Below, one piece after another: positions 1-6,385 of a stretch of 9,490 nt of DNA. The translations under genes and the position numbers were made by a program. The notes below the pieces were generated by a model, which did not search any database, had not been told where the DNA came from, and saw only the letters and a program-made list of their open reading frames with translations. Each line of letters opens with the position of its first letter. The first letter of the stretch is position 1. The stretch is from an uncultured beta proteobacterium (GTDB lineage: Bacteria > Pseudomonadota > Gammaproteobacteria > Burkholderiales > Burkholderiaceae_B), in the NCBI GenBank assembly GCA_903924715.1, contig CAIYCP010000498.1:1-9490 (forward strand), read 5' to 3'.

Positions 1-87
1 GACCAGCCCCCAAAGTAAAAGGGGTAACGCACACCAAAGCCAGGTCGATCGTTTAATCAATGGCCGCGGGGATTCATGCGAGGGCAT
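1..87 (-). CDS. N-terminus of an unidentified membrane or exported protein (partial, runs off the window)
   Basis: An open frame starts at ATG 87-85, 19 bases after the stop of the family 9 glycosyltransferase, and stays open for 29 codons to the window edge. The visible peptide begins MPSHESPRPLIKRSTW and continues into a hydrophobic run containing ALPLLLWGLV. This is the look of a signal-anchor or first transmembrane helix preceded by basic residues (R8, K12, R13). Same strand and close spacing suggest it is the next gene of the same operon, and therefore perhaps another envelope glycan enzyme such as a second GT-C transferase; that is inference only. No convincing Shine-Dalgarno is visible. 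The ATG lies inside the right arm of a perfect hairpin (85-101). An in-frame TTG at 60-58 is an alternative start. Confidence 0.55.
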   Translation of the reverse strand, partial: MPSHESPRPLIKRSTWLWCALPLLLWGLV

Positions 88-101
88 CGCTTTTTGCGAT
101 G
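85..101 (-). promoter_or_regulatory. Hairpin overlapping the start codon of the last minus-strand gene
   Basis: On the minus strand the sequence is CATCGC-AAAAA-GCGATG: a perfect 6-bp stem with a five-base loop, 5 bases after the glycosyltransferase stop codon. The last three bases of the right arm are the putative ATG of the downstream gene. There is no U-run after the stem, so a rho-independent terminator is unlikely. It could instead limit initiation unless ribosomes arrive from the upstream gene. That function is inference. Confidence 0.4.
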
Positions 102-106
102 AGGTC

Positions 107-1360
107 TCAGCCATTCGCACGTGCCGCGGCAAACTGCAGTGCCATTTTTTCAAGAACTTGCTCAACGCGAATCGCGCGCATGCAGGCGTTATCAGAGCAG
201 GGCGTTTTGCGGTGATTGGCGGCGCTCACACAAGGCGAGCAGGCTAACTGTGCGGTAATCGGAATCGATTTTCCAAGCGAGCCATAAAGCGCAGGTGTCT
301 CGGGCCCAAACAGCACTACGGTATGTAAACCCGTCACCGACGAAAAGTGTCCGGGACCAGAGTCGTTGGTCACCATGACATCGGCCAGTGTGTAGAGCGC
401 AGGCAATTCTGCAAAAGATACTTGCCCCGCAAAATTAATGGCATTGGCGACGTTAGCGCCTGAGCGAACATTTTCAACATACGCATGTTCGGCCGGTGAG
501 CCCGTAATTAATATGAGGCAATCAGGCCATTTTTTTTGTAGCGCAACGATTAAGGCCGAAAAACTTTCAGGTGCCCAGCGGCGCTGCACCAAAAGCTCAC
601 TGGCATTAGGATTGACCAAGAGCAGGGGTTGCTGGCCCAGCGTAAAAGGGCGTTGTGCCTCGCGCGCCATACGTTCGATCCGTTCAAGTACGGCTTGTTT
701 GTCGCGAGGCTGCACCACGGCTTGCGCGATTTGAATCGCGGCATCGGGGATATGAATTTTGCTGAAGGGCTGTTCAGGTTGAGTTGAAAACGCAGCATGA
801 ATAAGCGATAAAAAGTTTTTGGCAATATGAATATGTGGGTTGTAGTGGACTTTGTGGGTCAACATGTTGCCGCGCCACAGGCCTTCGCCATGAAAGATGT
901 GATAACCCACGCGCCGACGCGCACCGCATAGCCCGGTTAGCAGTGCGGTAAAACGTGAAAAAAGTTCAAGGTCAATGACGGTGTCGATTTTTTTTGCACG
1001 CGCTTGAAACAAAAATTTGATGGTGTCGGTGACCAGTGACTTGAGTGACGAAGCGTCGATTGTGAAAATATTTTCAGCAGGAACCGTATTTAACAAACTT
1101 AAACTGGCCTGATTACTTTTAAAGATTAGAAAAAAGATCTCGGCCCCACGTGCTTGCGCATCGCGCATCGCGGGATCAACCAGGATTGCGCTGCCCATTT
1201 CAGAGAGTTCGATAAATAACAGATTGCGCGGTGTGCCAACGGGGCCCGCGAGCAACGTTTTAAACCAGTCAAACAAAATGACAAAAGGTGTTGCAAGTGC
1301 GCAAAGTGGCACGCCGACCCGATGGTCAATCGTGCGCATGGTGTCTACACTTAGGCTCAT
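107..1360 (-). CDS. Glycosyltransferase family 9 (ADP-heptose:LPS heptosyltransferase-like)
   Basis: A 417-residue GT-B fold enzyme of the family that transfers heptose or related sugars from a nucleotide donor onto LPS-core-like acceptors, on the cytoplasmic face of the inner membrane. The C-terminal half carries the family signature TNDSGPGH (residues 331-338) followed by VVLFGPETPALYG (348-360), the nucleotide-sugar binding region. ELSEMGSAIL (51-60) is the N-terminal acceptor-side motif. Residues about 15-38 are hydrophobic (PLCALATPFVILF), suggesting a membrane anchor that classic WaaC/WaaF lack. Four cysteines, C374, C377, C388 and C393 (CX2CX10CX4C), could bind a metal; a related cysteine-rich segment occurs near the C-terminus of WaaF-type enzymes. 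The ATG at 1360 is used here, but M8 (MRTIDHRVG, 1339-1337) is an equally plausible start; neither has a clear Shine-Dalgarno. It begins 12 bases after the stop of the flippase-like gene, so it is in the same operon. Two A8 tracts lie within it. Donor and acceptor are unknown. Confidence 0.85.
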   Translation of the reverse strand: MSLSVDTMRTIDHRVGVPLCALATPFVILFDWFKTLLAGPVGTPRNLLFIELSEMGSAILVDPAMRDAQARGAEIFFLIFKSNQASLSLLNTVPAENIFTIDASSLKSLVTDTIKFLFQARAKKIDTVIDLELFSRFTALLTGLCGARRRVGYHIFHGEGLWRGNMLTHKVHYNPHIHIAKNFLSLIHAAFSTQPEQPFSKIHIPDAAIQIAQAVVQPRDKQAVLERIERMAREAQRPFTLGQQPLLLVNPNASELLVQRRWAPESFSALIVALQKKWPDCLILITGSPAEHAYVENVRSGANVANAINFAGQVSFAELPALYTLADVMVTNDSGPGHFSSVTGLHTVVLFGPETPALYGSLGKSIPITAQLACSPCVSAANHRKTPCSDNACMRAIRVEQVLEKMALQFAAARANG

Positions 1361-1372
1361 GATGACCGGCGC

Positions 1373-2434
1373 TTAACGCGTAAAAGAGTTTGAGGGATTG
1401 GCCTGGGCGGGTTTGCTCGTGGCGTCGCTGCGACGGCGACGCAGTAGGGACAATGCACCTGGAAGGTAAGTCGCTAGTGTCACAATACCAAAGCTGACGG
1501 ACGCCAAGACGGTGACGCCGCTATCGACCCCCCACAGTGTTAGTGCAGCCGAGAGTGTCGCCTCACGCAATCCCCAGCCTGAGATACTAATCGGCAACAT
1601 CATCAGCAAGCCCAGAGCCGGAAGACCAACCATCAATGCGGCAAAGGGCGCGTAGACGCCGAAGGCGCGCAGGCAAAACCAAAACGCACACAAGGCGATC
1701 GTATGCGTGGCAACTGAAATACTGAGTTGTATGGCCACCTGCGGCCAACCGAAGGCGGTATCAATGCCTTTGAGTGCGTTACTCATACCGAGTTTGCTGA
1801 GCAGGGCTTGAACCAGGCCGCGCGTCCGTTGCAGTTTAAGCAACGCAGCGCCCACTGCGGCACCTCCGAGCATCGCGCCCAGCACCCATGCGCCCAGTGT
1901 GGGGCCCCAAGGTGCAATCATGGTGCCACTTAAAAGCAAGCCAAGCGCGCCCAGAATATTGTTGCCGACCAAGCCTAGACCTCGATCGAGTGCGACACTT
2001 AAAAATCCAAGACGTAAGCGTGGCGGTGCATGCTGTAAGTCGATGGGCGCATGCAGCTCTTGGGCAAGTGTTGGTTCAGACTGCACCATTGCGTTTTGTT
2101 TGGCGAGCCTGCTTGCTTCGACGGCGCGGTAGCTGTCACCACCGATCGTGCTGGGCAAGCCTTGATTGATCAGGCCGCCGGCAAAATAAAGGGTGATGTA
2201 ATCAGAAACGGGCCGATACAAGCCCAGGCTGCGCAAGAGCCAACCCCAGCGAACGACGGCCAGCAGGTTGGCCGAAATGAGTAGGGCCAACGCGAGTACA
2301 AACCAAAGTGGCTGAATCTCGATTTTTGTTGAGCTGAGGGCTTGCCAGTCGATATTACGTGCGGCCAGCCATAACAGCAGCAGTGACAACACGACCCGCA
2401 AATATGGCCAAAGCGACTTTAGAGTATTTTTCAA
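1373..2434 (-). CDS. Flippase-like integral membrane protein (LPG_synthase_TM / UPF0104 family)
   Basis: A 353-residue polytopic inner-membrane protein of the family shared with the membrane half of lysylphosphatidylglycerol synthase (PF03706). Members are often encoded beside glycosyltransferases and are proposed to move or modify lipid carriers. Visible signatures are N-Q-G-LPSTIGGDSYR (90-103), LDRGLGL (149-155) and SISGWGLRE (283-291), with roughly seven or eight hydrophobic helices. A hydrophilic segment of about 29 residues (113-141) separates the first two motifs. The tail is basic (RRRR, 332-335) and probably cytoplasmic. The start codon is TTG (2434-2432), which overlaps the upstream TGA stop as TTGA; this implies translational coupling, and AGG about 9 bases upstream is a possible ribosome binding site. 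Substrate is unknown; the setting between GT-C and GT9 enzymes points to a glycolipid. The aminoacyl-transferase domain of MprF is absent. Confidence 0.85.
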   Translation of the reverse strand: MKNTLKSLWPYLRVVLSLLLLWLAARNIDWQALSSTKIEIQPLWFVLALALLISANLLAVVRWGWLLRSLGLYRPVSDYITLYFAGGLINQGLPSTIGGDSYRAVEASRLAKQNAMVQSEPTLAQELHAPIDLQHAPPRLRLGFLSVALDRGLGLVGNNILGALGLLLSGTMIAPWGPTLGAWVLGAMLGGAAVGAALLKLQRTRGLVQALLSKLGMSNALKGIDTAFGWPQVAIQLSISVATHTIALCAFWFCLRAFGVYAPFAALMVGLPALGLLMMLPISISGWGLREATLSAALTLWGVDSGVTVLASVSFGIVTLATYLPGALSLLRRRRSDATSKPAQANPSNSFTR

Positions 2435-4065
2435 TTCTTTTGACCTGAGTGAGTGGGCGCTTGCGCACCCCCCCAGTTACGGCAGTGATAAAAGCTAAAG
2501 TCAGACACCAGTCGACCCAGCCGCTCGATATTCAGTTGTTCAACCCGCGTGCATGACTCAAAACCGCCTGGTTGCGTGGGTAAATCAAAGGACATTTGTG
2601 ACCAGTTTACAAAAATACTGTCCTGTCCTGTTGGAATCTGACCAAACCACAGGTCGAACTGGTCAAAGCGTGAATCGAGCACAACCACGTCTAGTGGGCG
2701 GGCATACCAAGCCATGCGACTGGCGAGCGTCCAGTTTTTGACTGAAATAGAAGCAATATTCAAACTTTTTGACCAGTCGTGCGCGCGCGCCCCTGCCTGA
2801 TCCCAGCCCCATAAGTCGGCCAGCGGGTTCTTTTTGCCCCAGGCATGCTGTTGACTGATGCCTGGAATGCCAACAAAAAATAAGGCGATAAAGGCCAGTA
2901 GGCAGATCACCGCTTGGATCCGCACAAAGGCGATGATCCATTGGTGTTTGCCAGCGCGCCAGTGCGCCGCGAGTGCGTTGGCACAGAAAGGAATGAGTGC
3001 CAGCCAGGCTGGGGCCGTCCAGTGCGGCAGGCTACCCCCCCCACCAGAAAGTCCAGCCGTCACTAAAAAAGGGATTAAAAAGAATGAAAGCAAACAAAGG
3101 GCTTGCCAATTGCGGCGCGTCACGACTTGGCGCACAGCGAGATAGCCGCCTAAAAATAACAAGGGGCCATAGGCCACCAGTTGTAAACCAATAAAGCCAA
3201 GTAGTCTGCGTGCTTGCCATTGGCCACCGCTGCCGTGCTTCAGTTGATAGACGAACGAGACCCATTCGTGCTGCGCATTCCAGTAAAACACCGGCGAGAC
3301 GAGGCCGACCGCGACGACCAGAGCAAGCCAAGGGCCAGGAGAGCGCAGCCACTTCAGTTGTTGTGCGCCCACTAAGCTCAGGATCACAGCCGCCGCGGGC
3401 AAAATGGCCGTGTATTTTGAGAGGCCGGCAAGACCTAACAGTACGCCCAGGGCGAGCCACACGTGCAGATCGGAGGGTTTGGTCGTCGTGAGGGGGGTCG
3501 GGCGGGTCAGTCTGAGCGTGACTTGCATTAACAAGAGTGTGAGCACCATCAGTAAGGTATCAGGCAATAGACCCACACCCAAAACGTGCAGCAGGGGCGC
3601 TAACAGCACGAGTGCGATGGCCCATAGTCCGGCCACGTCTTTGCTGTGTGGGTCACTCGGCCATTGAGGGATACGCGCAGGCAGCTCGCGGGCGATATTA
3701 CGGGCAAGTAGGCAGGCGGTGAGCCACAAGAGCTGAGGAATCAGGCGCAGTACCGCATCGGGTACGCCCAGTGCAACCAACGGCCACTGTACCCAGCCCA
3801 CTAAAGGCGGATGATCAAAATAACTGAGTGCGAGTTTTTCTGCGTATAGGGCGTAGTGTGCTTCGTCGACTGAAAGCGTCAGTAAACTGCCAAAAGCGAG
3901 ATGGAGTAAAAGGCCCAGCGTAATAAACGCAAAGAAGCGTTGCGGCAGGGTCGACGCGCGAAAACGTGCTGCAGCAGAAGTAAATAGGTGCAATCCGGCA
4001 TCCTCAGGGTGCTTGGAGTATAAACGGGCGGCAAGGCGTTGCGCACGCCCGTGTACGCGTTGCAT
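2431..4065 (-). CDS. ArnT-like GT-C membrane glycosyltransferase (family 39 / PMT_2 type)
   Basis: A 544-residue multi-pass inner-membrane enzyme. GT-C transferases of this type move a sugar from a polyprenyl-phosphate donor to a lipid or protein acceptor on the periplasmic side. After a basic N-terminus (about 1-40) and a first helix (about 44-63) comes the catalytic loop SVDEAHYALYAEKL, with acidic residues D67 and E68, then DHPP (84-87). Further family features are LPDT (167-170), GLSKYTA (214-220) and VFYWNAQHEW (259-268). A glycine-rich loop SGGGGSLPHW (340-349) precedes late helices, and about 140 residues at the end form a likely periplasmic domain. The ATG at 4065 is the only good start; no strong Shine-Dalgarno is visible. 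It is the first gene of the minus-strand operon, divergent from the dehydrogenase with 73 bases between starts. A G8 tract encodes the glycine loop and a G7 tract lies near the 3' end. It is not called ArnT itself, because no lipid A aminoarabinose genes are nearby. Confidence 0.85.
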   Translation of the reverse strand: MQRVHGRAQRLAARLYSKHPEDAGLHLFTSAAARFRASTLPQRFFAFITLGLLLHLAFGSLLTLSVDEAHYALYAEKLALSYFDHPPLVGWVQWPLVALGVPDAVLRLIPQLLWLTACLLARNIARELPARIPQWPSDPHSKDVAGLWAIALVLLAPLLHVLGVGLLPDTLLMVLTLLLMQVTLRLTRPTPLTTTKPSDLHVWLALGVLLGLAGLSKYTAILPAAAVILSLVGAQQLKWLRSPGPWLALVVAVGLVSPVFYWNAQHEWVSFVYQLKHGSGGQWQARRLLGFIGLQLVAYGPLLFLGGYLAVRQVVTRRNWQALCLLSFFLIPFLVTAGLSGGGGSLPHWTAPAWLALIPFCANALAAHWRAGKHQWIIAFVRIQAVICLLAFIALFFVGIPGISQQHAWGKKNPLADLWGWDQAGARAHDWSKSLNIASISVKNWTLASRMAWYARPLDVVVLDSRFDQFDLWFGQIPTGQDSIFVNWSQMSFDLPTQPGGFESCTRVEQLNIERLGRLVSDFSFYHCRNWGGAQAPTHSGQKN

Positions 4066-4138
4066 AATCGAGCGCGTTCGACACTTTCGGCCTACCGTGC
4101 TGTTGGCTTGGCTTTACATACCTAATCGGGAGAATAAA
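4066..4138. promoter_or_regulatory. Divergent intergenic region between the GT-C operon and the dehydrogenase
   Basis: Seventy-three bases separate the two divergent start codons, so promoters for both units should lie here or slightly inside the coding sequences. I see only weak candidates. TACATA (4115-4120; read on the minus strand as TATGTA) could serve as a -10, but no convincing -35 accompanies it on either strand. No operator-like palindrome was recognised. Confidence 0.35.
4128..4133 (+). promoter_or_regulatory. Ribosome binding site deciding the TTG start of the dehydrogenase
   Basis: GGGAGA ends five bases before the TTG at 4139-4141, which is good Shine-Dalgarno spacing. It supports the TTG rather than the in-frame ATG at 4013, which would run 53 bases into the divergent glycosyltransferase gene and add 42 residues unlike the family. 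Confidence 0.7.
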
Positions 4139-4894
4139 TTGCAAACACCTAGTTTTCGTCTGGATGGTCGACGGGCTTTGGTCACGGGAGGGAGCCGCGG
4201 AATAGGGCAGGCCGCCGTATTCGCGTTGGCCGAGGCAGGAGCCGAGGTGGTCGTCGCTGCACGAAATGCCGGTGAGATCGACGCAGTTTGCGAGCGGGTC
4301 CGTCAAGCAGGCGGCCGAGCGACGCCCTGGGTCATTGACGTGACGCACTCTACGGCAGTCAGTGAAGGTATTGCGCGCTTGGGCCCCTTTCAAGTCTTGG
4401 TGAACAACGCGGGCCCCAATCGCCCCACGCTATTGACAGAGATGCAAGATGCAGACTTGGATGCGGTGATGGCGCTCAATGTCAGCGCCACGTTTTATGT
4501 GACGCGCGCTGTTGTCAAGGGCTTGCTCGAAGCGGGGTTGACTGGCAGTTTGATCAATGTGTCTTCTCAAATGGGCCATGTCGGCGGGCCTAAGCGCACT
4601 GTGTATTGCGCCAGCAAACATGCCATTGAGGGTATGACCAAGGCCTTGGCCTGGGAGCTTGGTGCAGCAGGAATTCGGGTGAACACACTATGCCCGACTT
4701 TTGTCGAAACCGATTTGACGCGCCCCATGCTTGCTGACCTGGCCTTCAAGGATTTTGTGGTGTCAAAAATTGCGTTAGGACGCGTCGGACAGCCGCAAGA
4801 CATGATGGGGGCGGTCGTTTTTTTAGCGAGCGATGCCTCGGCCATGGTGACCGGATCTGCCTTGATGGTAGATGGGGGTTGGACCGCAATTTAG
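4139..4894 (+). CDS. Short-chain dehydrogenase/reductase (classical SDR)
   Basis: A 251-residue cytosolic NAD(P)(H)-dependent oxidoreductase of standard length for classical SDRs. Numbered from the TTG start, the cofactor motif is TGGSRGIG (16-23), the structural motif NNAG is 89-92, and the catalytic tetrad is N114, S143, Y156 and K160 (YCASK). The C-terminal VTGSALMVDGGW is the usual family ending. R20 in the glycine motif and R42 at the end of the second strand are basic residues that typically favour NADP(H) over NAD(H); this is inference. Overall it resembles gluconate 5-dehydrogenase / 3-oxoacyl-ACP reductase-like members, but such similarity does not define the substrate. It is a single-gene unit, divergent from the glycan operon and convergent with the cell-wall operon, so context does not identify its pathway. 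The TTG start is chosen on its Shine-Dalgarno (4128-4133). Confidence 0.88.
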   Translation: MQTPSFRLDGRRALVTGGSRGIGQAAVFALAEAGAEVVVAARNAGEIDAVCERVRQAGGRATPWVIDVTHSTAVSEGIARLGPFQVLVNNAGPNRPTLLTEMQDADLDAVMALNVSATFYVTRAVVKGLLEAGLTGSLINVSSQMGHVGGPKRTVYCASKHAIEGMTKALAWELGAAGIRVNTLCPTFVETDLTRPMLADLAFKDFVVSKIALGRVGQPQDMMGAVVFLASDASAMVTGSALMVDGGWTAI

Positions 4895-4912
4895 CTAACC
4901 CTGAAGGGTTGG
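4895..4912. terminator. Small hairpin in the convergent gap (weak bidirectional terminator candidate)
   Basis: AACCC-TGAA-GGGTT (4897-4910) is a perfect 5-bp stem with a tetraloop, extendable by a T-G wobble and a C-G pair to 4895-4912. It starts directly after the dehydrogenase stop and lies in the 30-base gap before the end of the convergent coiled-coil gene. Neither strand has a clear U-tract, so termination strength is doubtful. Confidence 0.3.
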
Positions 4913-4924
4913 AATCTTGCCGCG

Positions 4925-5653
4925 TTATTTGATGGTGATCGGAAATACGCGCCAGGTCACTTGCCGTTTTCCGTCGAGATCAAACAGTCGCGCGTTGGCG
5001 CGGCGCGCGGTGAAGCCCGCGGGCAAATCAGTTTGGCCTGTGACATGAAGATAGTGTCCGAACTTCACGCGACTACGCGGCAACGTGACGATCTCGTTGC
5101 GGCCATCGGTATAGGTGCCTTCATAGCTCAGTTCAAGTAAGCCCTCAAAATCAGGTCGATCTGCTTTTTCTTGCAGCAACCATAATAAGTAGGTGAGTTT
5201 GGTCGTGCCTTTGCCTTGAATAAACTGGGCGGTGCTGATGCCCGTTGGGCCAAAGCGGGCATCAAAGGGCAGTGTTTGCGCAAAGAGATTGAGCTGCTCT
5301 TTGAGGGGTTCGACCAGGGCTTTGAGGCTGCCAAGCTCTTCTTTGAGTGTGCCGTTGAGCTTCTCGCTTTCGTCCTGCGCAACAGCCAACAGCCGGGCCT
5401 GCTCGTCAAGTTTGGTTTGCACGCGCAGCCGTTCGAGTGCGGCGCTGCTAAGCTCTTCGGTGAGTTTTTGTGCTTCAGTGGTTGTGAGGTGTTTTGGGCC
5501 GTAGCTGGTTTGCAGAATGAGGACGCCACCCGCGCCGGCAAACACGCCGAGTAATAAGAGGATGAGCCAACTCGGCAGCCTGCGCGTACGACGCCGTGTG
5601 TCATAGGGCGCTGGCTTAAAAATTGCCCGTTTGGGTTGAACGCGAATAACCAT
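4925..5653 (-). CDS. Membrane-anchored coiled-coil protein (DUF6776-like), function unknown
   Basis: A 242-residue protein with a basic N-terminus (RRRTRR, 20-25), one transmembrane helix (about 29-47), a long heptad-rich coiled coil (about 58-125) and a C-terminal domain (about 130-242) rich in beta-strand-like sequence. The positive-inside rule places the N-terminus in the cytoplasm and the rest in the periplasm. It resembles the betaproteobacterial DUF6776 family as I remember it; a profile search should confirm this. The ATG at 5653 has AAGGA four bases upstream and lies 18 bases after the murU stop, so it is almost certainly the last gene of the amgK-murU operon. A structural or scaffolding role in cell-wall metabolism is a guess from that context. 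No catalytic motif is visible. Confidence 0.75.
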   Translation of the reverse strand: MVIRVQPKRAIFKPAPYDTRRRTRRLPSWLILLLLGVFAGAGGVLILQTSYGPKHLTTTEAQKLTEELSSAALERLRVQTKLDEQARLLAVAQDESEKLNGTLKEELGSLKALVEPLKEQLNLFAQTLPFDARFGPTGISTAQFIQGKGTTKLTYLLWLLQEKADRPDFEGLLELSYEGTYTDGRNEIVTLPRSRVKFGHYLHVTGQTDLPAGFTARRANARLFDLDGKRQVTWRVFPITIK

Positions 5654-5671
5654 AAAATCCTTGATGCCCTT

Positions 5672-6385
5672 TTACTTCGTTTGATGCCTCGCGGCCATTT
5701 TACCTTCGAGCGCTGCTAAGCGTTCAGGGGTGCCGACATCGATCCATTCTGTTTGATGCAACGACCCTAGCACCGAATCATGCGTCATGGCTTGGCGCAA
5801 AAGTGGCGCTAATTTGGCGGGCTGGTGCGTGGGTATGTGCGCAAAGAGTTTCGGGTGATACAGACCAATTCCGGCGAAGGTATGCTTGAATCCGTTAGGT
5901 GATTGACTAGGTTGATCATGTACGAGGCCGTCTGTGCCGAGTAAAAAATCACCTTGAGGATGTTGTGCAGGATTGGGCACCATTAACAGCCAGGCAAGGC
6001 ACTGACGCAGTGCGAGTTGCTGCACCAAAGATGCTGCCTGAGCGGGATCCCAATCGCACCAGATGTCACCGTTCAAAACTAAAAAAGGGTGCTCGCCTAA
6101 AAGCGGCAAAGCGGTTGCAATTCCACCCGCAGTTTCAAGCGCTTGGGGCTCAGCAGAGTATTGAAGACGCAGGCCAAATTGCTGCCCCGAACCCAATGCT
6201 TCTTCGATCATATTGCCGAGCCAGGCATGATTAATCACGACGTCTCGAATCCCTGCTTGAGCTAGTTTTTCAAGATGCCATTGAATCAGGGGTTTGCCGG
6301 CAACGGGAATTAAAGGCTTGGGCATCTGATCCGTGAGCGGCCGCATGCGTTCGCCCCGTCCTGCGGCCAAAATCATCGCGCGCAT
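5672..6385 (-). CDS. murU: N-acetylmuramate alpha-1-phosphate uridylyltransferase
   Basis: A 237-residue cytosolic nucleotidyltransferase that joins UTP to MurNAc-1-phosphate to give UDP-MurNAc in the peptidoglycan recycling route, bypassing MurA/MurB and thus fosfomycin. The N-terminus has the sugar-phosphate nucleotidyltransferase signature LAAGRGERMRPLT (6-18) with PKPL (22-25), where K23 is the usual conserved lysine. LETAGG (83-88) and LNGD (104-107, metal-binding D107) follow. Length fits MurU rather than the longer GlmU or GlmM-linked enzymes, since there is no left-handed beta-helix acetyltransferase domain. Its ATG overlaps the amgK stop by one base (TGATG on the minus strand), implying translational coupling. 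The adjacent kinase is the main reason for preferring MurU over a mannose-1-phosphate or glucose-1-phosphate transferase. Confidence 0.88.
   Translation of the reverse strand: MRAMILAAGRGERMRPLTDQMPKPLIPVAGKPLIQWHLEKLAQAGIRDVVINHAWLGNMIEEALGSGQQFGLRLQYSAEPQALETAGGIATALPLLGEHPFLVLNGDIWCDWDPAQAASLVQQLALRQCLAWLLMVPNPAQHPQGDFLLGTDGLVHDQPSQSPNGFKHTFAGIGLYHPKLFAHIPTHQPAKLAPLLRQAMTHDSVLGSLHQTEWIDVGTPERLAALEGKMAARHQTK

Noticed and set aside
85..101. Rho-independent terminator after the GT9 gene
   Set aside because: The stem has no following U-tract on the minus strand, and an open frame starts within it, so it is better read as a leader structure.
3032..3460. 142-codon minus-strand open frame inside the GT-C gene
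   Set aside because: It lies wholly within a strongly supported gene in another frame and encodes no recognisable domain; a shadow of high-GC codon usage.
4013..4138. N-terminal extension of the dehydrogenase from the ATG at 4013
   Set aside because: It would overlap the divergent glycosyltransferase start by 53 bases, is unlike SDR N-termini, and the TTG at 4139 has a well-placed GGGAGA.
5216..5604. Open frames on both strands across the coiled-coil gene (about 90-158 codons)
   Set aside because: All overlap the coiled-coil gene, which has a ribosome binding site, a membrane helix and operon context; the alternatives show only low-complexity serine-rich or mixed sequence.
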